Shown one piece after another: positions 1 to 7,885 of a stretch of 64,000 bases of DNA. Made by a program: the position numbers and the translations under genes. Origin of the DNA: Streptomyces lanatus (GTDB taxonomy: Bacteria > Actinomycetota > Actinomycetes > Streptomycetales > Streptomycetaceae); contig NZ_BNBM01000007.1 of NCBI RefSeq assembly GCF_014655715.1, positions 186,001 through 250,000 of the forward strand. Reading direction: 5' to 3'. Below the pieces are notes generated by a model. It did no database searches and was not told the DNA's origin. It worked only from the letters and a program-made list of their open reading frames with translations. Every line of letters begins with the position of its first letter. Within the stretch, counting starts at the first letter, position 1.

Positions 1-304
1 GATGCCGGTCGAGTCCGCCGCGTACTTCGCGACCTCGGAGGTCCTGACCAACGTCGCCAAGCACTCCGGCGCCGACCGGGCGCTGATCGACATCCATTAC
101 GCTCACGGGATGCTGCGCATCACCGTCACGGACGACGGCCACGGCGGCGCGGACGCCTCGCGCGGCAGCGGTCTGCGGGGCATCGAACGCCGGCTGGCCA
201 CCTTCGACGGGGTGCTGGCCGTGCACAGCCCCGTGAACGGACCGACGACGGTGACGATGGAGCTTCCGTGCGTATTGCCCTCGCCGAAGACCACTTCCTC
301 CTGA
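1..304 (+). CDS. Sensor histidine kinase, C-terminal fragment (cut by window start)
   Basis: Only the last 100 residues are visible; the gene begins before the window. They form the HATPase_c ATP-binding domain of a NarL/DesK-type kinase. The N-box is EVLTNVAKHSGA at about residues 13-24, the G1 box is DDGHGG at about 44-49, and the G2 box is GSGLRGIERRL. The dimerisation/phosphoacceptor region and any sensor domain lie outside. The stop overlaps the GTG start of the following response regulator by 37 bases, so the two are translationally coupled partners: the kinase would phosphorylate the regulator at 268-912. The signal is unknown. Confidence 0.9.
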   Translation, partial: MPVESAAYFATSEVLTNVAKHSGADRALIDIHYAHGMLRITVTDDGHGGADASRGSGLRGIERRLATFDGVLAVHSPVNGPTTVTMELPCVLPSPKTTSS

Positions 305-912
305 GGGACGGCCTCATCCGCCTGCTCGGCGCCCATGGCCATGAGGTCGTGGCCGCCGTGGACAACGGTACGGAGCTCCTGGACGCGCTGATCGGCGAGG
401 AGCCGGACGTCGCGGTGGTCGACGTCCGGCTGCCGCCGACGTTCACCGACGAGGGGCTGCGCGCGGCGCTGGCCGCCCGTGAGCGGCTGCCGGAGCTGCC
501 GGTCCTGCTGCTCTCCCAGTACGTCGAGCCGCTCTACGCCCGCGAGTTGCTCGCCGGTGGCGGAGGGGGCGTGGGATATCTGCTGAAGGACCGCGTCACC
601 AACGGCACCCAGTTCCTGGACTCCATCCGCCGGGTGGCCGCGGGCGGCACGGTCATGGACCCCGAGGTGGTCACGGGGCTCCTGGCCCGCAAGGCGCGCG
701 ACGAGGCGGTGGGCAGCCTCTCGGCCCGCGAGCGGGAGGTGCTGGAGTGGGTGGCGCAGGGGCGGTCCAACGCCGGTATCGCGCAGGGCCTGTTCATCTC
801 GGAGAAGGCCGTCGCCAAGCACATCGGCAACATCTTCACCAAGCTGCGGCTGCTGCCGGCGGACGGCGACAACCGGCGGGTGCTGGCGGTGCTGGCGTAT
901 CTGGACCAGTGA
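268..912 (+). CDS. NarL/FixJ-type response regulator
   Basis: A 214-residue two-domain regulator. The N-terminal receiver has the acidic pair ED at 7-8, phosphoacceptor Asp52 in VVDVRLPP, and the conserved Lys in LLKDRV near 109. The C-terminal LuxR-type helix-turn-helix runs from about 151 (LSAREREVLEWVAQG) to 195 (VAKHIGNIFTKLRL). The start is GTG, inside the end of the kinase gene, which supports co-translation. Target genes cannot be read from the sequence. The next gene is 130 bases downstream on the same strand and looks unrelated. Confidence 0.93.
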   Translation: MRIALAEDHFLLRDGLIRLLGAHGHEVVAAVDNGTELLDALIGEEPDVAVVDVRLPPTFTDEGLRAALAARERLPELPVLLLSQYVEPLYARELLAGGGGGVGYLLKDRVTNGTQFLDSIRRVAAGGTVMDPEVVTGLLARKARDEAVGSLSAREREVLEWVAQGRSNAGIAQGLFISEKAVAKHIGNIFTKLRLLPADGDNRRVLAVLAYLDQ

Positions 913-1042
913 CAGCCGCCCGGCGGGAATGGCCAAAACGTCACTGCGGGTGAGGTGTTTCTTCGCCAACTGACCGGGGTTCAGGGGGAGTTCACCTAGG
1001 TTGGTTGCTGATTTGATCACCGGCACCGCAGGAGGCTCCCCC

Positions 1043-1822
1043 GTGTCCGACCCGACCAGGCCCCACTCGGCCCGCTTCTGGAACTACTTCGTCGGCGGCG
1101 AGGACCACTACGAGGTCGACCGGCAGATCGGGGACGAGATCAAGGAGATCTTCCCGGGCCTGGTCGACGTGGCCGTCACCAGCCGCCATTTCCTGGGCCG
1201 CGCCGTACGCCATCTGGCGGGCGAGGTGGGCATACGGCAGTTCCTCGACATCGGCACGGGCCTGCCCACCGCCGACAACACCCACGAGGTCGCCCAGCGC
1301 GTCGCCCCGGACGCCCGGATCGTCTACGTCGACAACGACCCGACCGTGCTGACCCACGCGAAGGCCCTGCTCACCAGCACCCCGGAGGGCGCGACGACGT
1401 ACCTGGACGCCGACCTCCACCGTCCCGAGGCCGTCCTGGAGGCCGCCGCCGGCACCCTCGACCTCTCCCGGCCGGTCGCCCTGATCATCCTCAACACCCT
1501 CGGCCATGTCGTCGACCACGACCAGGCCCGCGACCTGGTACGCCGTCTCCTGGCCGGTCTCCCCTCGGGCAGCCACCTCGTGATCAGCGACAGCACGGCC
1601 ACCAGCGAGGGCATGATCGCCGCGTCCAGGGCGTACAACGCCAGCGGCGCCGTGCCGTACTACGTCCGCAGCATCGGCGAGATCGCCGCGTTCTTCGACG
1701 GCCTGGACCTGGTGGACCCGGGCATCGTCCAGGTCCCGGAGTGGCGCCCCGACGTCCAGGGGCCCACGGATCCGGCGCTGGTGGCGGTGGACGCGTACTG
1801 CGGGGTGGGGCGCAAGCCCTGA
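1043..1822 (+). CDS. SAM-dependent methyltransferase, DUF574/Methyltransf_19 family
   Basis: About 259 residues. The family is expanded in Streptomyces and has mostly unassigned substrates. The N-terminus PHSARFWNYFVGGEDHYEVDR is the family hallmark, and the SAM-binding motif I is FLDIGTG at about 67-73, followed by an acidic VYVDNDP strand. I chose the GTG at 1043 because GGAGG sits seven bases upstream; a TTG at 1001 would add 14 residues without a clear ribosome site. It stands alone, convergent with the CGNR gene. A small-molecule O/N/C-methyltransferase role is inferred from the fold only. Confidence 0.85.
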   Translation: MSDPTRPHSARFWNYFVGGEDHYEVDRQIGDEIKEIFPGLVDVAVTSRHFLGRAVRHLAGEVGIRQFLDIGTGLPTADNTHEVAQRVAPDARIVYVDNDPTVLTHAKALLTSTPEGATTYLDADLHRPEAVLEAAAGTLDLSRPVALIILNTLGHVVDHDQARDLVRRLLAGLPSGSHLVISDSTATSEGMIAASRAYNASGAVPYYVRSIGEIAAFFDGLDLVDPGIVQVPEWRPDVQGPTDPALVAVDAYCGVGRKP

Positions 1823-1830
1823 GGGATGGC

Positions 1831-2388
1831 TCAGTCCCTCTTGTGCCGCTGGTAGTGGCGGGCGACACGGGCCCGGTTGCCGCAGCCGCTGGCCGAGCAC
1901 CAGCGGCGGCGCGGGTTGGTGGGCAGGAAGAGCAGTACGCAGTCGTCCGCCTCGCACTTACGGATCTTCCCGACCGCCGGATCGGCCAGCAGCCCGGCGG
2001 CGGCCTCCGCGAGCTCGGCGGCCAGCCGCACCCCGGGTGACCCCTCGCGGCGCCGGGTGACGGCCAGGGCCGACCCGTCCCAGGCCAGCTCGCTGACGGC
2101 GGGCGCGGCACGCTGCGCCTCATTGAGCGCCGCGAGCCCGTCGGCCAGGGGCCGCTTTCCGTGCCGTACCTGGTCGAGGACGCGGGCGATGTGCTCCCGC
2201 ACGGCCAATACGGCGGCCAGATCCTCGTCATCGACTTCCCGCGGCACCTCGCCCGAGAGGCGGTCGGCCTCCAGGGTCCACCAGGCCAGCAGGTCGCGCG
2301 GGGTCGCGAGCTGGTCGCCGGTCGAGGGGTGGGTGTTGACCAGGTCCAGGGCCAGGGGTTCGCCGGTCAGCGGGGCGGTGTCGCTCAT
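1831..2388 (-). CDS. CGNR zinc-finger / ABATE-domain transcriptional regulator
   Basis: 185 residues. The N-terminal part with LALDLVNTHPS is the ABATE-type (DUF1470) region, and the C-terminus carries the CGNR zinc finger, with CEADDC then WCSASGCGNRARVARHYQRHK. Such proteins are thought to be stress- or ligand-responsive DNA-binding regulators. I used the ATG at 2388 (MSDTAP) rather than an upstream extension that would run through the operator region. It is divergent from the alpha/beta hydrolase at 2503; the 114-base gap contains five CATTAG/CTAATG hexamers, which suggests autoregulation and control of the hydrolase. Confidence 0.85.
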   Translation of the reverse strand: MSDTAPLTGEPLALDLVNTHPSTGDQLATPRDLLAWWTLEADRLSGEVPREVDDEDLAAVLAVREHIARVLDQVRHGKRPLADGLAALNEAQRAAPAVSELAWDGSALAVTRRREGSPGVRLAAELAEAAAGLLADPAVGKIRKCEADDCVLLFLPTNPRRRWCSASGCGNRARVARHYQRHKRD

Positions 2389-2392
2389 GCCG

Positions 2393-2485
2393 CTAATGGT
2401 ACAGCCGAGACTTGACACATTAGCCGCTCCGGCCGCACCATCTAATGCATAGAAGGCCCTGCAATCCATTAGAGAAACTCATTAG
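2393..2485. promoter_or_regulatory. Divergent operator: iterated CTAATG/CATTAG hexamers
   Basis: Between the CGNR gene and the hydrolase there are five hexamers: CTAATG at 2393, CATTAG at 2418, CTAATG at 2442, CATTAG at 2467 and CATTAG at 2480. They make two identical inverted repeats, CTAATG-N19-CATTAG, with repeat units 49 bases apart, plus one extra half-site next to the ribosome site of the hydrolase. A TTGACA box is at 2412-2417. The layout is that of a dimeric regulator binding two or more sites; assignment to the CGNR protein is inference from position. Confidence 0.7.
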
Positions 2486-2502
2486 AGGAGAGAGGGTCAG
2501 TC

Positions 2503-3378
2503 ATGCTCACCCAGCCCGCCGCCCGCACGGTCCATCGCCACCTGGACGTCGACGGCGTCCGCGTCTTCTACCGGGAGTCCGTCCCCGACCGCGCCGACGC
2601 CCCCGTACTGCTGCTCCTGCACGGCTTCCCGTCCGGCTCCCACCAGTTCCGGGCCCTGATCGAGGCGCTCGGCTCGCACTACCGGCTGATCGCCCCGGAC
2701 CACGCCGGCTTCGGCCACACCCAGGTCCCGGACGGATTCACGTACTCCTTCGACAGGCTCGCCGACATCACCGAGGGCTTCATCCGGGCCCTGGAGCTGG
2801 ACCGGTTCGTGATGTACGTCTTCGACTTCGGCGCCCCCATCGGCTTCCGGGTCGCGACCCGGCACCCCGAGTGGGTGGCCGGCCTGGTCGTGCAGAACGG
2901 CAACGCCTACGAGGAGGGCCTCTCGGACTCGGCCCGCGACCTGCTCCGCCTGACCCCCGAGACCCCGGGCGCGCAGGACGCCATCCAGTCCCTGCTCACC
3001 GTCGAAGGCACCCGCGGCCAGTACGACACCGGTGTCGCCGACCCCGCCCTGATCGCCCCGGACGGCTGGACCCTCGACCAGCACTTCCTGGACCTGCCCG
3101 GCCGCAAGGAGGCCCAGCAGGCGCTGATCTTCGACTACCACACCAACATCGAGAGCTACGGCGACTGGCAGGCCTGGCTGCGCCGCCACACCCCGCCCAC
3201 CCTCATCACCTGGGGCCGCAACGACCCCTTCTTCACCGGCCCCGGCGCCGGCGCCTACCTCCGCGACCTGCCCGACGCCGAACTCCACCTCCTCGACACG
3301 GGCCACTTCGCCCTGGAGACACATCTGGGGGAGATCTCCGCGCTGATCGCCGACTTCCTGGACCGCGCCTGGAAGTGA
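2503..3378 (+). CDS. Alpha/beta hydrolase with aspartate nucleophile (epoxide hydrolase/haloalkane dehalogenase-like)
   Basis: 291 residues. The oxyanion-hole motif HGFPSGS is at 40-46, the nucleophile elbow is YVFDFGAP with Asp108 where serine hydrolases carry Ser, and the catalytic histidine is His268 in DTGHFALETH. An Asp nucleophile with a cap domain points to epoxide hydrolase or dehalogenase chemistry, not an esterase; the substrate is unknown. GAGGAGAGAGGG lies before the ATG. It is divergent from, and probably controlled by, the CGNR regulator through the hexamer array in the shared promoter region. Confidence 0.85.
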   Translation: MLTQPAARTVHRHLDVDGVRVFYRESVPDRADAPVLLLLHGFPSGSHQFRALIEALGSHYRLIAPDHAGFGHTQVPDGFTYSFDRLADITEGFIRALELDRFVMYVFDFGAPIGFRVATRHPEWVAGLVVQNGNAYEEGLSDSARDLLRLTPETPGAQDAIQSLLTVEGTRGQYDTGVADPALIAPDGWTLDQHFLDLPGRKEAQQALIFDYHTNIESYGDWQAWLRRHTPPTLITWGRNDPFFTGPGAGAYLRDLPDAELHLLDTGHFALETHLGEISALIADFLDRAWK

Positions 3379-3421
3379 GGGGTGGGAAAATCGGTATCGA
3401 CCTCGATGGAGAGGGACGCCG

Positions 3422-4273
3422 ATGGACCTGGACACCGTCGCCGACGAGCTGTACAGGCTGCGGCCGGAGGAATTCACCGCCGCCCGCGCGGCCAGGGTGG
3501 CCGCGGCCCGTACGGCGGGCGACCGCGCCCTCGCGGACCGGATCGCCGAACTGCGCCGCCCGAGCCTGTCGGCCTGGGCCGGAAATCTCCTGGTCCATGA
3601 ACGGCACGAAGAGGTCGAACCGCTGATCCGCCTGGGCGAGGGGCTCCGCCAGGCCCATCACGATCTGGACGGAGCGAAGCTGCGCGAGCTGAGCCGGCAG
3701 CAGCGGGCCCTGATCGGCACGCTGTCCCGGCAGGCCGCTCAGCTGGCGGCCCGGGCGGGCCACCCCATCACGGAGGCGGCTCGCCAAGAGGTGGAGGGCA
3801 CCCTGCGCGCGGTCCTCGCGGACCCGGAGGCGGCGCGGGAATGGGCGACCGGCAGATTGGTCAAGCCCCTCACGGCGGACGCGGGCTTCCCGGCGGCCCC
3901 CGAAGCCGGCCTCGCGGCAAAGCGCCGCCCGGCCGCCCCCGACACCACCAAGAAGGCCACCGCGGAACGCCGCCGACGGCTCACCCAGGCCCGTAAGGAA
4001 GCCGACGAAGCCGCGCGGGAACTCCGTACCCGGGAGAAGGAGGCGGCGACCGCGACCCGCGAGGCCTTCGCGGCCAAGAAACGCTGGAACGACGCTCAGC
4101 AACGGGTCGGTGACCTCACCGCCGAACTCCAGCGGGCCAAGGACGAGCAACAACAAGCCCGTTCAGCGGAACGGACGGCCCGCGACCACGCACGCACGGC
4201 CGACCGCCGACTCCGCGAGGCGCGCCGCCGGGCGGAGTCGACGGCGGAGGCCGTCACGGCGAACGAGGAGTGA
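3422..4273 (+). CDS. Conserved hypothetical, coiled-coil C-terminus
   Basis: I do not recognise a characterised family. The 283-residue protein starts MDLDTVADELYRLRPEEF and has an N-terminal helical half with a LSAWAGNLLVH segment, then a long highly charged Arg/Glu/Lys/Ala-rich region from about 165 to the end that reads as coiled coil. No signal peptide or membrane helix is seen. It follows the hydrolase by 43 bases on the same strand and could be co-transcribed. Its end is convergent with the I36-type gene, only six bases away. The function is unknown. Confidence 0.7.
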   Translation: MDLDTVADELYRLRPEEFTAARAARVAAARTAGDRALADRIAELRRPSLSAWAGNLLVHERHEEVEPLIRLGEGLRQAHHDLDGAKLRELSRQQRALIGTLSRQAAQLAARAGHPITEAARQEVEGTLRAVLADPEAAREWATGRLVKPLTADAGFPAAPEAGLAAKRRPAAPDTTKKATAERRRRLTQARKEADEAARELRTREKEAATATREAFAAKKRWNDAQQRVGDLTAELQRAKDEQQQARSAERTARDHARTADRRLREARRRAESTAEAVTANEE

Positions 4274-4279
4274 GCGCTG

Positions 4280-4684
4280 CTAGCAGCTGGAGACCGTCTT
4301 GGCGCTCTCGGCCTTGTCGTTGAAGATCCACCAGTTCTTCAGGTTGTTGATGTACTTGCCTGGCACAAGGCAGATCGACCGGCCCGAGTAGTCGTCGTTG
4401 TCGTAGAGCTTGATGTTGTAGCGGGTCCGGTTGATCACCGACGAGATCTCGTTGTCGCCGTTCCAACCGTCGATCTGGTGCTTCTGGTTGACGCCGGTCG
4501 GCTTCCAGTTGTACTGGTCGCCGGTGTAGTCCTGGTCCTCGAACATGCAGAGGCGGCCGGTGTCGCACTCCAGGGCCCGGGTCGAGGCCGGGGCGCCCTC
4601 CGCGGCCTGAGCCGGGGCGGCGCCGAGAGTGAAGACCGCGGCCGTCGCGGCGAAGGCGACGGCCAGCTTCCTGGAAAATGTCAT
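4280..4684 (-). CDS. Secreted peptidase inhibitor family I36-type protein
   Basis: 134 residues. The signal peptide is MTFSRKLAVAFAATAAVFTL then GAAPAQA, cut near residue 28. The mature part resembles the crystallin-like I36 inhibitors of Streptomyces, with CxTGRLCMFEDQDYTG and a second half DNDDYSGRSICLVPG that repeats the same pattern, four cysteines in all and aromatic YNW/NWW motifs. ATG 4684 is preceded by GGGGGA; an ATG 21 bases upstream is less well placed. It acts outside the cell; the target protease is unknown. Confidence 0.8.
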   Translation of the reverse strand: MTFSRKLAVAFAATAAVFTLGAAPAQAAEGAPASTRALECDTGRLCMFEDQDYTGDQYNWKPTGVNQKHQIDGWNGDNEISSVINRTRYNIKLYDNDDYSGRSICLVPGKYINNLKNWWIFNDKAESAKTVSSC

Positions 4685-4928
4685 GTCTTGTTCCCCCTTG
4701 CACATGGGGCACCCGTGGTGCCCTGATCCTGGATCGAACCCCTTCGGAAGTGGTCGAAGTTGCGCATGGCGCGACCGAAGAGGACCGACAAGGAACTGTA
4801 AGAAGTGGCCGGTTTCCGATCAAGGGATTTTCCGATCACTCGGCGTGAACGGATCGGACCCGCGCTCCGTATCCTTATCCGATCGAGGGCGTATCCGGAC
4901 GAATCACTCGATCTTCCTGGGGGTGGAG
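4685..4928. other. Divergent intergenic region
   Basis: This is the shared upstream region of the I36-type gene (minus) and the flavoprotein gene (plus). A locally AT-richer stretch around 4795-4905 probably holds promoters, but I could not fix a clear -35/-10 pair or an operator. Confidence 0.4.
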
Positions 4929-6269
4929 ATGGTGAGCAACACGGTGGTGCGCGGCGGCGGCACGATGCTTCCGGTGGACGCGGCACGCTCGGCGATGTGG
5001 ACCTTCGTCATCGCGAACGTGGTGATCGTCGAGGCGTTGTTCATCAGCGCAGGTTCGGGCAAGAACGGCGTGCTCACGGTCGCCAAGTTCTTCGGTCTGC
5101 ACGCGGCCCTGCTCCTGCTGTTCCAACTGCTGCTGGTGGCCCGGCTGCCGTGGCTGGACCGCCGTATCGGCATGGACCGGCTGACGGTGTGGCACCGCTG
5201 GGTCGGCTTCACCCTGCTGTGGACCGTCCTCACCCACGCCACCCTGGTGGTGCTCGGCTACGCGACGCTCGACGACACCTCCATGGGGAAGACGTTCGTC
5301 GCGCTGAGCGGGGTGCCGGCCTCCCTGCTGGGCATGCTCGCCGCGGCCGTGATCGTCGTGATCGGCGCGATCTCCACCCGCGCTGTGCGGCGCAGGCTCC
5401 GGTACGAGGTCTGGCACGGGCTGCATCTGCTGCTGTACGTCGCCCTGGGCCTGGTGTTCGTCCACCAGTTGCAGGAGACGACTACGTTCACGTCCTCCGC
5501 GTTCGCCACCGCGTACTGGTGGATCCTGTGGCTGTTCGCCTTCGGCGCCCTGCTGACCGGCCGGATCGTCATGCCGCTGTGGCGCAACGCCTACCACCGC
5601 TTCACCGTCACGGCCGTGGTGCCGGAGTCGGATGACGTGGTCTCCGTGTACGTCACCGGCCGCCACCTCGACAAACTCCCCGCCCGCGCGGGCCAGTTCT
5701 GCATCTGGCGGTTCCCCGGACACCACCACTGGTGGCTGGCCAACCCCTTCTCCCTCTCGGCGGCGCCGGGCACCCAGGGTCTCCGCCTGACCGCGAAGGC
5801 GGTGGGCAGCGCCAGCGCCGGCCTGCGGAACGTCCCGGTCGGCAGCCGCGCCTACGTCGAGGGACCGTACGGGGCGTTCACCTCCCTGCACCGGTCCCGG
5901 CCCGGCACCCTGCTGATCGCCGGCGGCGTGGGGATCACACCCGTGCGGGCCATGCTGGAGGAGGCCGCCGCCGGTGACGTCGTCGTGCTGTACCGGGTGC
6001 GCAGCGAGGCCGACGCGGTGCTGCTGGACGAGGTGCGCCACCTGGTCGCGCTGCGGGGCGGACGGCTGCACCTGCTCGCGGGCAGGACCGCCGAGTTCGG
6101 CAGCTCGCCGTTCGGCCCGGAGAGCCTGCACCGGCTGGTCCCCGACGTCACCGAACGCGACGTGTACGTCTGCGGCCCGCCCGCCATGACCGCGGCCGCG
6201 CTCTCCGGCCTACGGGACCTGAAGGTCCCCGCGCGCCAGGTGCACGCCGAGCGGTTCGGCCTGGCCTGA
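4929..6269 (+). CDS. Ferric reductase-like transmembrane flavoprotein (FRE/NOX-type)
   Basis: About 446 residues. The N-terminal half has six or so membrane segments with His89 (VWHRW), His103 (LTHA), His163/166 (VWHGLH) and His179 (FVHQ), the spacing expected for b-heme ligands. The C-terminal half is a ferredoxin-reductase module: FAD-binding FSLSAAPG and NAD(P)-binding IAGGVGITPVRAML, ending in VYVCGPPAM and AERF. It should carry electrons from NAD(P)H across the membrane to ferric iron or oxygen. ATG 4929 follows GGTGGAG; longer in-frame extensions have no ribosome site. Confidence 0.85.
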   Translation: MVSNTVVRGGGTMLPVDAARSAMWTFVIANVVIVEALFISAGSGKNGVLTVAKFFGLHAALLLLFQLLLVARLPWLDRRIGMDRLTVWHRWVGFTLLWTVLTHATLVVLGYATLDDTSMGKTFVALSGVPASLLGMLAAAVIVVIGAISTRAVRRRLRYEVWHGLHLLLYVALGLVFVHQLQETTTFTSSAFATAYWWILWLFAFGALLTGRIVMPLWRNAYHRFTVTAVVPESDDVVSVYVTGRHLDKLPARAGQFCIWRFPGHHHWWLANPFSLSAAPGTQGLRLTAKAVGSASAGLRNVPVGSRAYVEGPYGAFTSLHRSRPGTLLIAGGVGITPVRAMLEEAAAGDVVVLYRVRSEADAVLLDEVRHLVALRGGRLHLLAGRTAEFGSSPFGPESLHRLVPDVTERDVYVCGPPAMTAAALSGLRDLKVPARQVHAERFGLA

Positions 6270-6286
6270 CCGACGTACACGCCGGG

Positions 6287-7123
6287 TCAGCCGAGCCAGT
6301 CCGCGGCGTAGTCGTCGTAGGTACCGTCGTGGGTGGCCAGATGGACCCACTGGTCGACGTACTCCTTGAACTCCTCATCCCCACGCGGCAGGAGATACGC
6401 CTTCTCCCCGAAGGTGAAGGGCTTGTCGGGGTTGATCGCGCACAGCTCCGGGTGCAGCTTGGCCTGGTACTCGGTCTCGCTGCCGTCCGTCATCATCACG
6501 TCGGCGCGGCCCGCGACGATCTCGTCGAAGATCGTGGTGTTGTCGGGGTGGGTGATGAGGGTGGCCCGCTGGATGTTGGCCTTGGCGAACGCCTCGTTGG
6601 TACCACCGGGATTGACGATCACCCGGACCCCCGGCTGGTCGATCCCCTCCAGGGACTGGTACCTGCCCTTGTCCTCACAGCGGGCGATCGCGGCCTTGCC
6701 GTCGACGAGGTAGGGCGTACTGAAGTACGCCTTCCGCGCCCGGGGCAGCGTCACGGAGACACCTCCCATGCCGATGTCACACCTCCCCGCGGTCAGGTCC
6801 TCCATGAACCCGCTCCAAGTGGTCGCCACCAACCGGGGCTTCACCCCCAGTCCGGCCGCCAGGTTCTTCGCCATGTCGATGTCGATGCCGGTGTACGACT
6901 TGGTGGCCGGGTCCAGATGACTGAACGGCCGGTAGTCGCCGGTGGTACACACCCGCAGCACTCCGCGCTCGGGCACCTTGTCGAGGAGGGTGCCGGAATG
7001 CTGCCGCCCGGCCGGGGCGGACTGGCTGGACACGGTGTCGACCTGCGTGGCGTAGGCGGCCGTTCCGCCGACGGCGGTGACGAGCGCGAGGGCGAGAGCG
7101 GTCAAGGTGGTTCTGCGATGCAT
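6287..7123 (-). CDS. Exported PheC-like cyclohexadienyl dehydratase / SBP_bac_3 protein
   Basis: 278 residues with an N-terminal signal peptide (MHRRTTLTALALALVTAVGG) and no lipobox. The body is the type-3 solute-binding fold, but the segments VLRVCTTGDYRPFSHLDP, IDQPGVRVIVNPGGTNEAFA, HPDNTTIFDEIVAGRADVMM and LHPELCAINPDKPF match, as I remember it, Pseudomonas PheC rather than amino-acid receptors. Glu216 in MMTDGSETE aligns with the catalytic Glu173 described for that enzyme. It would convert prephenate or arogenate outside the membrane. No ABC permease gene is adjacent, which fits an enzyme better than a transporter part. A ligand-binding role is the alternative. Confidence 0.7.
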   Translation of the reverse strand: MHRRTTLTALALALVTAVGGTAAYATQVDTVSSQSAPAGRQHSGTLLDKVPERGVLRVCTTGDYRPFSHLDPATKSYTGIDIDMAKNLAAGLGVKPRLVATTWSGFMEDLTAGRCDIGMGGVSVTLPRARKAYFSTPYLVDGKAAIARCEDKGRYQSLEGIDQPGVRVIVNPGGTNEAFAKANIQRATLITHPDNTTIFDEIVAGRADVMMTDGSETEYQAKLHPELCAINPDKPFTFGEKAYLLPRGDEEFKEYVDQWVHLATHDGTYDDYAADWLG

Positions 7124-7220
7124 GGCTTCACGTCCTGACCGGAGGGGGGAGGGGGAGAGTGGCGGGCGGGGCCGGTTGCGTCGTCACAACCGGTCATCGT
7201 GGCTTCGCTACCCCGGTGGA

Positions 7221-7400
7221 TCACTCGCTGAACGCGGGACGGGTCTGATGCGGTGCCTGGCTGGGCTCGGGTGCGCTGTCGAGGTTCGTCGGGGGCCCTG
7301 CCCGGTGGTCAGGAACGCGGTCACCGCGTCGCACATGTTGCGGTCGAACGGGTAGACACCGTTCCCGCCTTGGCCGACGGTCACCATCCGGGCCCGCCGC
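7221..7400 (-). pseudogene. C-terminal remnant of a TAP-like alpha/beta hydrolase (tripeptidyl aminopeptidase type)
   Basis: The minus strand reads ARMVTVGQGGNGVYPF then NMCDAVTAFLTTGQ, the typical C-terminal end of secreted Streptomyces tripeptidyl aminopeptidases with the catalytic-His region altered to GGNG (usually GGHG). A frame change then gives a tail PPTNLDSAPEP. The rest of the gene is absent. It is a short, frameshifted relic with no function. Confidence 0.5.
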
Positions 7401-7466
7401 GGCTTGCGGAGGAATCACCTCGTGAGCAGATCCGGCATGCGAGCCGCCGGCGTACTTCGGCAACCG

Positions 7467-7802
7467 CTACGGCAGCTCGCGGCGGACCAACGCCTGAGCG
7501 AACGGTTCTCCCGTCGCCCGCGCGTAGGCCATCCGCGCGCGCACCTCGCTGAGGGTGCGTGGGCGGTAGCCGGGGCCGCCGCAGCAGCTCTTGTGGAAGC
7601 GCACACCGGCGTGCAGCAGCACGGAGAGGGTGCGCCAGGCGGCGATGTCCCGCCTCTTGGGCGCCGCGAAGGCGGAGCCGACGTGGATCAGTGGTGCGGC
7701 GCAGCGTGGACAGACCCGGTCGTGGTCGTGGTGGCCGGGGTAGGGCTGCTTGTAAGAGGCCCGGCAGGGCAGGCAAACGTACGAGGTCTTTCCATGGGCC
7801 AT
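7467..7802 (-). CDS. Conserved hypothetical zinc-ribbon protein
   Basis: 111 residues, starting MAHGKTSYVCLPCRASYKQP. Two CxxC pairs, VCLPC and VCPRC, form a zinc ribbon near the N-terminus, followed by FHKSCCGGPGYRPRT. I remember this as a widely conserved small Streptomyces protein sometimes mislabelled deoxyxylulose-5-phosphate synthase; nothing in it supports that enzyme. ATG 7802 begins the conserved MAHGKTSY; longer upstream readings are not conserved-looking. The role is unknown, possibly nucleic-acid binding. Confidence 0.75.
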   Translation of the reverse strand: MAHGKTSYVCLPCRASYKQPYPGHHDHDRVCPRCAAPLIHVGSAFAAPKRRDIAAWRTLSVLLHAGVRFHKSCCGGPGYRPRTLSEVRARMAYARATGEPFAQALVRRELP

Positions 7803-7885
7803 GCGGGAAGAGTAGAGCGGCGGCCGGGTCGGGTTCGACAGATTTCCGGCTTGCTGCGGAGCATGCGTACGGGCACGCGCCGTAC

